In this document: piece by piece, positions 1 through 8,895 of the stretch
Layout: each line of letters starts with the position of its first letter
How positions within the stretch are numbered: the first letter of the stretch is position 1
Assembly: GCF_000313565.1 (NCBI RefSeq)
Contig: NZ_HE578923.1
Span: 85,400 to 149,399 of the forward strand
DNA length: 64,000 nucleotides
Direction of reading: 5' to 3'
Origin: Dielma fastidiosa
GTDB lineage: Bacteria; Bacillota_I; Bacilli_A; Erysipelotrichales; Erysipelotrichaceae
Notes under the pieces: generated by a model
What the model was told of the DNA's origin: nothing
Databases searched by the model: none
The model's input: the letters and a program-made list of their open reading frames with translations, nothing else
Made by a program: the position numbers and the translations under genes

Positions 1-1140
1 TGCGCGCTGCGCTTTCTTGTATATCGAAAGAAATCGCTGACGATACCAGTGAACTTTTATCCGCCGAAGGGAATGAACAGTGCGGAAGCGGGTTATGTCA
101 TCGATCTCAAGCTCAGTGACAGTGATGTTACTTCATTGATTTTTAACTGGGCAGACCGCGGTTATTTAAAAATCCACTTTATTGACAGGGAATACAGCTT
201 TGAAAAAATCAAAAATGCCGATTCATTGATGGCTGACTATGAACAGCGCTTATTTAATGCGATGTTTCGATATAGTAGTGATGGCTTTGTTAGCCATGCC
301 ATGCTCAGAGCCTTTTATTATGATCTGAGAGATGCGAAAAAGAGCATTGAGAGAAAGTATACAAGAGATAAATCGCTGACATTAAAGAGTGCTGATGTTA
401 TGCGTAAGCTGTTTATAAATCTTTCACTTTTACCTTTGCTTATCTTTCTGCTTTTAAATAATTATGAAATATATCGAGATAGCTTTAATTTGGTTATCTT
501 ATGTGTAATGCTTGTGCCGATGCTTTTGGCTGCGAATAGAATGCTCACAATGTATTTCAGGCAAAAGGAAGGCCGTAATAATAAGGTATATCTTGGTTTT
601 GGTTTCCTGATGGGACTGCTGCTGATTTATATTTGTATTTTGATAACAGAAGTATCGCTGAGCCTAGAGCTTCTGATTAGTCTGTTTAGCTGCATGGCAC
701 TTTTGATTATTGCCAGCGGCATTCATAAAAATAGTGAATATCGAAATGAATTATTAGTTCCTTTGCTTGGTTTTAAGGAGTTTATTAAAGCAGCCGAAAA
801 AGACCGCTTAGAAATGCTGTTAGAGGAAGATCCGGAATACTATTATCATGTGCTTCCTTATGCGCAGGTGCTGCATGTTAGTAAGATTTGGATCAATAAA
901 TTTAAAGATTTGACCGTTCCGCCGCCAACTTGGTATGTCGGTGAAGAAGCTTGGTCAGCAAAGGATTTCGATTTTATAGTTCATGACATTGAAAAAGAAA
1001 TTGAGCTTGCTTCCAAAGCCAGAGCCCATAGCAGCTTTGATTCATCGGATGATTCTGGTTATTCAGGCGGTGACGGTGGTTTTTCATCGGGCGGCTCAAG
1101 CGGCGGCGGCAGCGGTGGCGGCGGCAGCCGTGGCTGGTAA
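1..1140 (+). CDS. DUF2207-family membrane protein, 5'-truncated by the window edge
   Basis: The reading frame is open back to base 1, so the N-terminus lies outside the window; the GTG at 49 is not a convincing start. Visible parts are the DUF2207-type 'FYPPKGMNSAEAGYV' segment, a small alpha/beta region, four hydrophobic segments between about 400 and 720, and a Ser/Gly-rich tail ending 'GGGGSRGW'. This Gly-rich tail after a YPP..sPAE motif is typical of DUF2207 proteins, whose function is unknown. Family assignment is by motif only. Confidence 0.75.
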   Translation, partial: CALRFLVYRKKSLTIPVNFYPPKGMNSAEAGYVIDLKLSDSDVTSLIFNWADRGYLKIHFIDREYSFEKIKNADSLMADYEQRLFNAMFRYSSDGFVSHAMLRAFYYDLRDAKKSIERKYTRDKSLTLKSADVMRKLFINLSLLPLLIFLLLNNYEIYRDSFNLVILCVMLVPMLLAANRMLTMYFRQKEGRNNKVYLGFGFLMGLLLIYICILITEVSLSLELLISLFSCMALLIIASGIHKNSEYRNELLVPLLGFKEFIKAAEKDRLEMLLEEDPEYYYHVLPYAQVLHVSKIWINKFKDLTVPPPTWYVGEEAWSAKDFDFIVHDIEKEIELASKARAHSSFDSSDDSGYSGGDGGFSSGGSSGGGSGGGGSRGW

Positions 1141-1158
1141 GCGAACATAATAAAGAAT

Positions 1159-1182
1159 AGCTGGCTTGATAATAAGCCGGCT
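1159..1182 (+). terminator. Hairpin downstream of the DUF2207 gene
   Basis: AGCTGGCTT and AAGCCGGCT form a 9-bp stem (one G-U) with a 6-nt loop, 19 bp after the stop codon. The following TGTTGTTATT is only weakly T-rich, so termination strength is uncertain. Confidence 0.5.
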
Positions 1183-1251
1183 GTTGTTATTCACCAAGCC
1201 CATAGTGATGTTTAACAATGGGAAGGCGGCTGAGCGATGAATATCAAGAAA

Positions 1252-1485
1252 ATGATTTCCTTCAATCCTTCAGGAAATCATGCCATCAATGATGACACCC
1301 AGCTGCCTTTCTCGCGGCGCTGTTCCTTCCTGTATTTCAATGTCTCTCTCTTTCCACCTATCGGTATTGGAGTCGCACTCGAGCAAATCCATACAGGAAC
1401 TCTTTTTATCAGTTCAATGATTTCTATCAAGTAAACAGCCTTTTCTTCTAGTTTGGGTCTATTCACTTTGATTCATTGAACTGAT
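1252..1485 (-). ncRNA. Structured region 3' of the TnpB-like gene; candidate omega/guide RNA
   Basis: The roughly 310 bp between the hairpin at 1159-1182 and the TnpB-like stop codon hold no convincing gene. They contain three perfect complementary pairs: 13 bp (1408-1420 with 1473-1485), 9 bp (1327-1335 with 1391-1399), and 9 bp around a 12-nt loop (1252-1260 with 1273-1281). TnpB guide (omega) RNAs are encoded at and beyond the 3' end of tnpB in the same orientation, which fits here. The innermost palindrome could equally be an IS605-type element end. Seen: the pairings. Inferred: the RNA function. Confidence 0.35.
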
Positions 1486-1492
1486 TTTTATG

Positions 1493-2965
1493 TTATCTGA
1501 ATAATGCTAATATGGCGGTAAGCTGACATTCTTTGATACTCGCTTTTCCTACCTTCTCAGCAACCGCTGCCCATTGCTCTGCTCGTGTTTGCTTTTCTTT
1601 TACGAATACTCGATATTCTCTTAATATCTTCTCTTTATATCCGATCCCTTTTCTTGCGATCACATAACTCGCTGCCTGATGCACACTCATTCCCTTATCC
1701 CGTACATACTTCAATTTTCCAATCAGTGACGTATAGGCTGGATCGACTTTGATTACTTCTATTCTTTCATAAGCAGCTTTTCGTTCGATGGCTTCTGTAA
1801 TCTGTGAATAAGCAAACTCACTCAGCATTCGATTCAGTCCTTTTGGCTGATAGCGCTGCTTCTGCTTTTTATCACTAAAGTCCAAGGCTTCCATCACTAA
1901 TGGTTTTTGAGTATGTACACATTCATGAATGATCTTACTTGCTGTTTCCGCAATCTCATGCTTTCGCTGATTCCTTGTCTTTCCCTTTAACTTCATCGGC
2001 AGGATCTGCTGTCTGCACAGATTCCCTTGCCGATCAATGTGGGCAACCGCGATATGATCCACATTGATATCGATACCGATACTGCCTTCTTCCTTTTTGG
2101 TTATGATCACTTTAGGTTCCACCTCAATGATCGCTTTAATGATGAAATACTCACCATGGTCATAGAGTTCATAAGCTACGGCTTTACCGGCGGTATTATG
2201 CGGTAATCTGACTGCTCTTTCTAATTTATCTGCATGATGATAAAACTGGATCGGTAAATGAACTTCTTTCTCTGTGCCTCGATAAACTATGATCCCGGAT
2301 TCAAGATGATATTTGAAGAGATTGTTGCTGTATTTTCCCTGCCGTCTTCCCGTTATCAGCATGCGTTTTCTTCGCTCGTACCGATAAGCTTCAAGATCAT
2401 GATGCAGCTTCTTCCTTGAACCAAAGCAAGCGGCTCTCACGCTTAAGTTCAAATGATTCAGTTTATCCGTTTCCCGGTTTAATTTAAAGGTCAACAACCC
2501 AATTCTATGCTTTAGCTGTTTGATATTCGGACTGACGATCTGTACCTCATACAAATAGTCTGCTTCACTAATTTCATGTTCCTTGCTTTTTTGAATCAAT
2601 TGTTCTTTCTGTTTCTGCCAGTTCTGTAAAGTTTTGTTTTCCTTACGAATCTTCTCTTTGATTCTTTCAATCCGTTTTGTACATTCTTTCTTCAATCGCT
2701 GATTAGTTTCAATATTACTTTTAAGCAGGGCTCTGGCTTCATGGATTGCAGATAAAGGAAAGTAATCATTCGTACCATATTTTGCTTTTAACTGTTTTTC
2801 TAAAGAGACAGCTTCTTTGACACCATAAAAACAAGTTAAATAGAGTTTCTTATAAGCGGTATGAAGCATAGAGTTATACAGAATCAAATCTTTTTTAATA
2901 CAATTCGCATCCTCTTCTGATAACTCATTATAATAGAAGCGATTTGAATACGATAAACACTTCAT
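1493..2965 (-). CDS. TnpB-related protein (IS200/IS605/IS1341 type), RuvC-like
   Basis: A 490-residue protein with a basic, coiled N-terminal half (long K/E-rich helices) and a C-terminal RuvC-like half. RuvC-I 'GSIGIDINVDHIAV' supplies an Asp and RuvC-II 'PLVMEALDF' a Glu. In the region where TnpB normally has a zinc ribbon and DxxNAA, this protein reads 'DPAYTSLIGKLKYVRD' and 'GMSVHQAASYVIARKG'. No Cys pairs are present and there is no Asp in the usual RuvC-III place, so this is the TnpB-related branch rather than a canonical nuclease. The start at 2965 is chosen for AAGGGGGG at 2972-2979; the frame extends to 2998. No tnpA (Y1 transposase) is nearby, so the gene stands alone. Confidence 0.8.
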   Translation of the reverse strand: MKCLSYSNRFYYNELSEEDANCIKKDLILYNSMLHTAYKKLYLTCFYGVKEAVSLEKQLKAKYGTNDYFPLSAIHEARALLKSNIETNQRLKKECTKRIERIKEKIRKENKTLQNWQKQKEQLIQKSKEHEISEADYLYEVQIVSPNIKQLKHRIGLLTFKLNRETDKLNHLNLSVRAACFGSRKKLHHDLEAYRYERRKRMLITGRRQGKYSNNLFKYHLESGIIVYRGTEKEVHLPIQFYHHADKLERAVRLPHNTAGKAVAYELYDHGEYFIIKAIIEVEPKVIITKKEEGSIGIDINVDHIAVAHIDRQGNLCRQQILPMKLKGKTRNQRKHEIAETASKIIHECVHTQKPLVMEALDFSDKKQKQRYQPKGLNRMLSEFAYSQITEAIERKAAYERIEVIKVDPAYTSLIGKLKYVRDKGMSVHQAASYVIARKGIGYKEKILREYRVFVKEKQTRAEQWAAVAEKVGKASIKECQLTAILALFR

Positions 2966-3189
2966 GGATGTTCCCCCCTTGAACAAAAAAGCATCCACTG
3001 AGATTCGATTGATACAAAGGAAACTAGGTGATGCTTATATGAAATTTAATGATTAAATAGATTGTTTTTTGTTACTTATAGTATACCATATTCACACAAT
3101 GATTTCATCTGTTTTTATTATTTTTTAGATACCTCTTCATAATGAGATATTGACACTTTGATGCTTGAAAATGAAATTTCCTATAATAT

Positions 3190-3211
3190 AAAAAAGGCAG
3201 CTTGGACTGCC
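3190..3211 (-). terminator. Rho-independent terminator of the RR-ABC-HK operon
   Basis: On the minus strand GGCAG-TCCAAG-CTGCC is followed by TTTTTT, starting 8 bp after the histidine kinase stop. Confidence 0.85.
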
Positions 3212-3218
3212 CATTTGG

Positions 3219-4112
3219 TTATACTGGAAACTGAATACGAATCGTTAACATTTGTTTTTCACAGACAGCGTCAATCGTACCATGCATCTGTTTTACCAGT
3301 TCTTTTGCGATGGATAGACCTAATCCCATTGAATCACCGCCGGTTTGTACTGTATAAAAGCGGTCAAAGAGCTGATTGATCATAACCTCATCCAAGGTTT
3401 CGGTATGATTGGTGAAACTGATCACGCCGTTTTCTGACAGGCTGATTAGTAAATCACCGCTGCTGTATTTTAAAGCATTGCCAAGAATATTTTCAATAAC
3501 ACGGCTGAGTGCTTGTTTATCGAGGCAGCGGGTGATTGGCTGCTTGGTGATGGTAATCTTTGGCGTTATTTGACGCTTTTTGAATGCCGCGTAATAGGAA
3601 GCTAAACATTCCTCTAAGAAGCGATTGAGATTTACGGCTTCAAGCTGGGGATGAGTGATTAACAGCGCCGTGCCTGAGGTATAAGCAAACAGCTCTTCAA
3701 TCAGCTGCTTTAGAACATCACAGCGGCCTTTGATGATTGCCAGCATCCGTTTATCTTCCTCACTCATTTCAGCTAGTTCAAGCAGATCGAGATAGCCGCA
3801 CATGGCAGTTAAGGGTGTACGCAGATCATGAGAAATGTTTGTCACTGCCGCCTTAAGCTGCAGATCTCCCTGCTCATAATGATGTCTCAGCCTGCGAAGC
3901 TGTTTCAGCTCTGTGTTAATATCGGCTGCCAGCTGACGCATATGCGCATCATGGGTGGAAATCGTAATCAAGGTATTGGTATCCTGATTCAGCCGTTCAT
4001 GAAAAGCCTGCTTGATTTCATCCGCTCCTTTTCGCATTAAAGTCAGGCGGATCAGCAGGTATATGATTATCAGAATGAGGATGCCAAACAGGCTTACGGT
4101 TACGATTTCCAT
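3219..4112 (-). CDS. Sensor histidine kinase of an ABC-transporter-linked two-component system
   Basis: A 297-residue kinase with a single N-terminal membrane helix (about residues 5-25) and no extracellular sensor. It has a short linker, an H-box 'NISHDLRTPLTAMCGY' (His95), an N-box 'ENILGNALKYS' and a G-box 'GLGLSIAKELV'. It is the last gene of a four-gene operon and starts 3 bp after the permease stop with no clear ribosome site, suggesting translational coupling. With almost no outside domain, it probably senses the membrane or the neighbouring transporter, as is known for kinases of antimicrobial-peptide ABC modules; that role is inferred. Confidence 0.85.
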   Translation of the reverse strand: MEIVTVSLFGILILIIIYLLIRLTLMRKGADEIKQAFHERLNQDTNTLITISTHDAHMRQLAADINTELKQLRRLRHHYEQGDLQLKAAVTNISHDLRTPLTAMCGYLDLLELAEMSEEDKRMLAIIKGRCDVLKQLIEELFAYTSGTALLITHPQLEAVNLNRFLEECLASYYAAFKKRQITPKITITKQPITRCLDKQALSRVIENILGNALKYSSGDLLISLSENGVISFTNHTETLDEVMINQLFDRFYTVQTGGDSMGLGLSIAKELVKQMHGTIDAVCEKQMLTIRIQFPV

Positions 4113-4115
4113 AGT

Positions 4116-4949
4116 TTAATTAATGTCTTTCTTTTTAAGCAGGCCGATACCTGCCAGCGTGGTTGTAATCAGGATCGTCAGCGAGTATAGCGGCAGCCGC
4201 CATGGATGAGCGACGCCCAGATTTGCCAGCTGAACTGCCTGACATGGGGGTACAAAATCATAAATAAATTCATAGACGGTTCGCTTTGCGCCTGTCAGAT
4301 AGCGTGGATTAGGCACTGTCTTGCTTACACCTGGTTCATCGCCATTGTTAGTGAGCTCATAAGTTGCATAGGTTTCAGGCTGATTCAGCTGACTGTGTAC
4401 ATAGGTGGCGCCAATCAATAACACAAAGGCTCCCAATACACAGATAATCGCGCTCAGCGCTTTATTTTGACAAAGCATGGCAACCATCACGCAGCAGGCA
4501 CTGCTGGCCGCGGCACACAGGATTGAACAGAAAATCAAAATCAGGATGATTTTAAGATCAACGGTAAAGAAACCAAGCAAAGGGACGCCTGCCAGGCAGT
4601 AACAAATAATAAAGCCAAGACACATTATCAGGCCGCAAAATAAGCAGACAATCAGATTAGACAGATAAATCGCTGATCGGCTGTGTCCGATAATCAGTTT
4701 ATTGCGGATCGTTCCATCACTATATTCAGTGCCGGTAAACAGCGAGCAGAATACAGCAAGCAGAATATTGACAAACAGCGGATAGGCAAAAAAGGTACTT
4801 TCCAATACAGCAGATGTGCCATAGACCTGCATATTTCTAAACTGCATAAACGGTATGAGCAGTCCCAGCAGACACATGAATGTCAGACAAATCTGGAAAC
4901 AGCGGTTTTTAATCATGCGGTGTAAATCAGCATTTAGTAATTTATTCAT
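4116..4949 (-). CDS. ABC-2 type transporter permease
   Basis: A 277-residue membrane protein with about six hydrophobic segments. An N-terminal helix follows 'MNKLLNADLHRMIKNR', and the layout matches small ABC-2 permeases of lantibiotic-immunity or bacitracin-type exporters. A hydrophilic loop of about 45 residues (around residues 190-235) lies before the last helices. GGAGG precedes its ATG and the ATPase gene overlaps it by 8 bp, so the two are translated together. It likely forms the membrane half of the exporter; substrate unknown. Confidence 0.75.
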   Translation of the reverse strand: MNKLLNADLHRMIKNRCFQICLTFMCLLGLLIPFMQFRNMQVYGTSAVLESTFFAYPLFVNILLAVFCSLFTGTEYSDGTIRNKLIIGHSRSAIYLSNLIVCLFCGLIMCLGFIICYCLAGVPLLGFFTVDLKIILILIFCSILCAAASSACCVMVAMLCQNKALSAIICVLGAFVLLIGATYVHSQLNQPETYATYELTNNGDEPGVSKTVPNPRYLTGAKRTVYEFIYDFVPPCQAVQLANLGVAHPWRLPLYSLTILITTTLAGIGLLKKKDIN

Positions 4950-5853
4950 GCGATCCTCCTACAAGATTAATGAAATAGCTTTCTAAGCTTTCATCCTGTT
5001 CCTGAATGGATTGTACCTCACAATGCTGATCCGCAAGTTCCTGAATCAGATGGGTAATTGATGGCTTGCCATAGATTTCCGCCGTATTTCCGTTAATCAG
5101 CTTATAATTCAGCTTCATACTGTCTAACACCCTAATTAATGCCTGAATATTATCAACCTCAAGCCGCAGGCATTGCCGTGACATCATTTCAAGCTGTTCA
5201 GCACTGATTTCCTTAACGATGCGGCCATTGTCAATAAAACCAAAATGGGTTGCTAATTTAGATAATTCATCAAGGATATGCGAAGAAATCAAAAGGGTGA
5301 TCTGGCGGTTTTGATTCAGCTTTAAGATCAGTTCTCTGATTTGAATGATGCCTTGCGGATCAAGCCCATTAGTTGGCTCATCAAGCACTAAAAAATCAGG
5401 ATCATTGACTAATGCGATGCCGATGCCTAAACGCTGACGCATGCCCAATGAGAAATGCTTTGCTTTTTTATTTCCCGTCTGTTCCAGACCGATTAATTTT
5501 AATAGTTCATCAATACCATCAAAAGAAGGAAGACCGAGAATGCGGGCCTGCTGTTTCAAGTTTTCCTCAGCACTCATTTCCATATAAATAGAGGGTGTTT
5601 CAATAACCGCTCCCATACGTGCCCGCTGCTTGCTGATGGCTTTATCGTCATTAGCGGTGCCATAAATCGTGTAAGTGCCGCTGTCTGGCTCCTGTAAACC
5701 GCAGATTAAACGAATCAGCGTTGTTTTACCAGCTCCGTTTCTGCCGACAAAGCCATAAATGGCACCCTTAGGAATATGCATTGAGACATTATCCAGAGCT
5801 TTAAATTTTCCATAATGCTTGGACAATGACTCTGTCGTTAAAATAGTGTCCAT
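4942..5853 (-). CDS. ABC transporter ATP-binding protein (BcrA/LanF-like)
   Basis: A 303-residue ATPase. It has Walker A 'GRNGAGKTT', a signature 'FSLGMRQRLGIG', Walker B 'DFLVLDEPTNGLDPQG' and an H-loop 'LISSHILDE', followed by about 90 residues of C-terminal extension. The length and the 'LGMRQRLGI' signature are typical of the BcrA/lantibiotic-immunity branch. The start is taken at 5853 because AAAGGAG sits 7 bp upstream; an in-frame GTG at 5862 overlaps that ribosome site. It should energise the permease at 4116-4949, with which it overlaps. Confidence 0.9.
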   Translation of the reverse strand: MDTILTTESLSKHYGKFKALDNVSMHIPKGAIYGFVGRNGAGKTTLIRLICGLQEPDSGTYTIYGTANDDKAISKQRARMGAVIETPSIYMEMSAEENLKQQARILGLPSFDGIDELLKLIGLEQTGNKKAKHFSLGMRQRLGIGIALVNDPDFLVLDEPTNGLDPQGIIQIRELILKLNQNRQITLLISSHILDELSKLATHFGFIDNGRIVKEISAEQLEMMSRQCLRLEVDNIQALIRVLDSMKLNYKLINGNTAEIYGKPSITHLIQELADQHCEVQSIQEQDESLESYFINLVGGSHE

Positions 5854-5942
5854 ATAATTCACTCCTTTTCTTTACACGGTACAGTTTATCAAAGAGAAGT
5901 TAAGCAGGCGGTAAAGAAAAGGGTTAAGATTTAGTAAAGAAT

Positions 5943-6602
5943 CTAATCTTCTTTCATTTTAAAACCAATTCCCCAAACTGCTTCAATGTATTCCTCATTG
6001 CTGAACTCACGCAGCTTTCTTCTAAGATTGCTGATATGTACCTTTAAGGAGCTTTCCATGCAGTCATTCTCTTCGCCAATCCGATCTAAAATTGTTGATT
6101 TGGAATTGACCTGAGATGGGTGGGTCATCAAAAGCTTTAAGATTGCATATTCGGTTTTGGTTAAGCGCACCGGCTGATTTTTTATATGCACCTGATAGGT
6201 ATGCGGATCAAGCGTCAAATCTTTAAAAACCAAGGCCGCGTTATGGCCAGGCGGTTCATTTCTTAGCTGTACTGCAACGCGGGCCAACAGCTCGCGGGTA
6301 TCAAAGGGTTTTGTCATGTAATCAGCAGCCCCCAGATATAATAATTCTACCTTATCATTAATATCCGCTTTGGCGCTTAATACAATTACGGGAATGGCTT
6401 TGATCTTAGCCAGGACAGCCTCCCCTGACATACCCGGCAGCATCAGATCAAGCAGAATCAGATCAGGTGTCATAGTATCTAAAAATAATAGGGCTTCGGT
6501 TCCTGAGTAACAGCGGTAAATCTGATAATTATTGCGGCTAAGCAGCTCCTGAAGCAGATCGCCAATATAGACATCATCATCAATAATCAGGATTTTTTTC
6601 AT
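5943..6602 (-). CDS. OmpR/VanR-family response regulator
   Basis: A 219-residue protein with a receiver domain (phospho-acceptor Asp52 in 'PDLILLDLMLPG', acidic pair 'IIDDD' near residue 8, Lys in 'MTKPFDTRELL') and a C-terminal winged helix ('SSLKVHISNLRRKLRE', 'WGIGFKM'). It is the first gene of the operon with ABC ATPase, permease and kinase, 89 bp ahead of the ATPase. It presumably autoregulates the operon in response to the kinase. Confidence 0.92.
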   Translation of the reverse strand: MKKILIIDDDVYIGDLLQELLSRNNYQIYRCYSGTEALLFLDTMTPDLILLDLMLPGMSGEAVLAKIKAIPVIVLSAKADINDKVELLYLGAADYMTKPFDTRELLARVAVQLRNEPPGHNAALVFKDLTLDPHTYQVHIKNQPVRLTKTEYAILKLLMTHPSQVNSKSTILDRIGEENDCMESSLKVHISNLRRKLREFSNEEYIEAVWGIGFKMKED

Positions 6603-6718
6603 TTTTCAGCCCCGCTTTCTATACTCTTTATTGTAGTGAATTACCGATATAAAATCAACCAAGTGAACGCTGATTGCGATATTATGATACAATAGAGCTA
6701 ACAATTACGAGGGGCCCT

Positions 6719-7543
6719 ATGATAAAAAAATATATTGATACTGGCCGCGGCCGTGTCTATTACTGGCTGAATCAGCCGGCGGTTTATAAAACAACATTGA
6801 TGCTGACACATGGCTTAACAGCTGATCATTCATTATTTGATCTGCAGCTTGACGCATTGAATGATATACGCATTATCACATGGGATATGCCGCTGCATGG
6901 CGAATCACGGCCTTATAATGATTTTTCATTTATTCATGCTGCCCAGGATATGAAACAAATTCTTGATCAGGAAGGGATTGATTCACTAGTTATGGCTGGT
7001 CAGTCAGCGGGCGGTTATGCGGTTCAGGTGTTTGCACACTTATACCCTCATCTTCTTAAGGGCTTTATCGCTATCGATTCTACGCCGCTTGGCAGTCATT
7101 ATTATAAGCGTTCAGAAACTTTTTGGACTGATCATTATGATGCTTTTGCGGCATTGCTGCCTTATCGCTGCTATTGCCGGCTGAGCGCAAATAACGCGGC
7201 CTTGCATGAAACAGCCAGAGAAGCTTTCTATGAATCATTGCTGCGCTTGGGAAAGGCGGATATGCTGAAGGCAGTACGCAGTATCTACCGTGATTTTAAA
7301 AAATATGATGAGGTAAAATTTCAATGTCCGGTTCTGCTTTGTCTTGGTGATCATGATCAGGTTGGCTATGTGCCAAAATATAATCAGATGTGGAGTCAGG
7401 CAACAGGTTATCAACTTTGCATTATCCCAGATGCCGGCCATAATTCAAATTATGATAATGCGCCTTATTTTAATGAAGTAATAATAAAATTTATCAATCA
7501 GCTGACGGCTGGACAGGAAAAGGGAGAAGCTTATGGAAATTAA
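6719..7543 (+). CDS. Alpha/beta hydrolase
   Basis: A 274-residue alpha/beta-fold hydrolase. It has an oxyanion strand 'TLMLTHGLTADHSLFD', a nucleophile elbow 'MAGQSAGGYAV' (GQSAGG), a late Asp in 'LCLGDHDQVG' and a catalytic His in 'PDAGHNSNYD'. ATG 6719 is preferred (GAGGGG just upstream); the frame extends to a TTG at 6674. It overlaps the next hydrolase by 11 bp, so the two form one transcription unit. Substrate cannot be read from the sequence. Confidence 0.85.
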   Translation: MIKKYIDTGRGRVYYWLNQPAVYKTTLMLTHGLTADHSLFDLQLDALNDIRIITWDMPLHGESRPYNDFSFIHAAQDMKQILDQEGIDSLVMAGQSAGGYAVQVFAHLYPHLLKGFIAIDSTPLGSHYYKRSETFWTDHYDAFAALLPYRCYCRLSANNAALHETAREAFYESLLRLGKADMLKAVRSIYRDFKKYDEVKFQCPVLLCLGDHDQVGYVPKYNQMWSQATGYQLCIIPDAGHNSNYDNAPYFNEVIIKFINQLTAGQEKGEAYGN

Positions 7544-8444
7544 TGTGAATGAAATGATTGAAATTAACGGTGTTAAACAATTTATCGCAGTACGTGCAAA
7601 GCATGCGGGCAATCCGCTGCTGCTGTATGTTCACGGCGGCCCGGGTGATGCGGCCTTGCCTTTAGTGCTGAAATACAATGGTGTGCTTGCTGAACATTAT
7701 ACACTGGTTGTCTGGGAACAGCGGGGTGCTGGTAAGTCTTATTATCCGTTTACTGAAGCAGTAACGATTGACACCTTTGTGGAAGATCTTCAACTCCTGA
7801 TTGAATATCTGCTAAACCGTTATCAGCAAAAGAAGCTGACCCTTGTAGGCCATTCATGGGGCAGTGTACTGGGGATGAAGATCGCTCTTATGGTTCCGCA
7901 TCTTCTGCAATGTTATGTCGGCTGCGGTCAGGTAATTGATATGGCCGAAGGTTCAAAGCGGGCATGGGAATATGCGATGCAGGTTGCAGACCCTAAAACG
8001 AGAAAGCAATTGACGGCGGTTGATCCATCATATCAGGGAACAAATTGGTTTAATGATTTAATGCTGGTTACTAAAACGGTGGTAAAGTATAAAGGGTCCT
8101 ATTATGGTCATCAAAGCTATAATCCGATGATCAAGGATTTCATCTTTTCAAGTTCTTATCGTTTAAAGGATCTGATCAATCGGCAAAAGGGTTCCCTGCA
8201 AAGCATTCAAGCCTTATGGCCTGAATTAATGTCAGTAAGCTTTAAGGATATCCATGAACTGCAAGTAAAAATTGTATTGATTGAAGGAAAACATGATCAT
8301 CATGTTGACAGTGGGCTGGCCGTTGATTTTTATAATCAGCTGACAAGTTTGAAGCAGCTTTATCTCTTTGAGAAAAGCTGTCACTTTCCGCAATGGAGTG
8401 ATGCGGAGCAGTTTAATCAGATTATGATCTCATTGTTGTCTTAA
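7533..8444 (+). CDS. Alpha/beta hydrolase, prolyl-aminopeptidase-like (S33)
   Basis: A 303-residue protein with the 'YVHGGPGDA' HGGPG oxyanion motif, 'VWEQRGAGKS', the nucleophile elbow 'VGHSWGSVLG' and a late 'EKSCHFPQWSD' His. HGGPG plus GxSWGS is characteristic of the proline iminopeptidase/S33 group, but many members are general esterases, so activity is not assigned. It follows the first hydrolase with an 11-bp overlap and AGGGAGAAG as ribosome site. Confidence 0.8.
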   Translation: MEINVNEMIEINGVKQFIAVRAKHAGNPLLLYVHGGPGDAALPLVLKYNGVLAEHYTLVVWEQRGAGKSYYPFTEAVTIDTFVEDLQLLIEYLLNRYQQKKLTLVGHSWGSVLGMKIALMVPHLLQCYVGCGQVIDMAEGSKRAWEYAMQVADPKTRKQLTAVDPSYQGTNWFNDLMLVTKTVVKYKGSYYGHQSYNPMIKDFIFSSSYRLKDLINRQKGSLQSIQALWPELMSVSFKDIHELQVKIVLIEGKHDHHVDSGLAVDFYNQLTSLKQLYLFEKSCHFPQWSDAEQFNQIMISLLS

Positions 8445-8454
8445 ATGCGGATTG

Positions 8455-8483
8455 TTGTTTTTCTGATTTAGGTGTGCCATAAT
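8455..8483 (+). promoter_or_regulatory. Promoter of the YloV/FakA-like small gene
   Basis: TTGTTT, 17-bp spacer, CATAAT, with a TG extension ('GTGC') before the -10. It lies 26 bp upstream of the start codon. Confidence 0.5.
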
Positions 8484-8508
8484 AAATACAGCGAAAGTGA
8501 GGAATAAT

Positions 8509-8760
8509 ATGCTTGAATTTAAATTTGATACTCAGCTTTTAATCGAAGGAAAAAATCTTTCAGAAGATGCAATTAATGATTATATAACGGAACACTTTAA
8601 AGGTGATTGTCTGCTGGCGGTAGGTGATGATGAATTAATCAAAATCCATTTTCATACCAATGAGCCATGGCAGGTGCTTGAATACGCGGCGTCTTTAGGT
8701 GAGATTTATGATGTCGTAATAGAAAATATGGAACGGCAGGCAAACGGTCAGCAAGGTTAA
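8509..8760 (+). CDS. Free-standing YloV/FakA (DAK-kinase) accessory-type domain
   Basis: An 83-residue protein. Its sequence 'FQLLIEGKNLSEDAINDY'-like start (here 'FDTQLLIEGKNLSED'), 'GDCLLAVGDDELIKIHFHT' and 'EYAASLGEIYDVVIENM' matches the domain of YloV/FakA fatty-acid kinases that follows the Dak2 kinase domain. Here it stands alone without a kinase domain. ATG 8509 is chosen for GTGAGG 6 bp upstream; a GTG at 8497 overlaps that site. Role unknown; a regulatory or substrate-presenting partner of a kinase elsewhere is a guess. Confidence 0.7.
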   Translation: MLEFKFDTQLLIEGKNLSEDAINDYITEHFKGDCLLAVGDDELIKIHFHTNEPWQVLEYAASLGEIYDVVIENMERQANGQQG

Positions 8761-8766
8761 GTAAAG

Positions 8767-8796
8767 TCCTTTATGATTTATCATAGAGGATTTTTT
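8767..8796 (+). terminator. Rho-independent terminator
   Basis: TCCTTTATGA-TTTA-TCATAGAGGA (one G-U) followed by TTTTTT. Confidence 0.85.
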
Positions 8797-8895
8797 ATTA
8801 TATAGGAAATTAAATGATTGTTCATCCTTTAAATGATGAATAAATATGATAAAATCAATAGTGATACATATTGATTACTAATAGGGAGCGATACG

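Noticed and set aside
1237..1434. 65-codon frame on the plus strand opposite the TnpB downstream region
   Set aside because: No ribosome site, no recognisable composition, and it lies over perfect inverted repeats better explained as structured RNA or element end.
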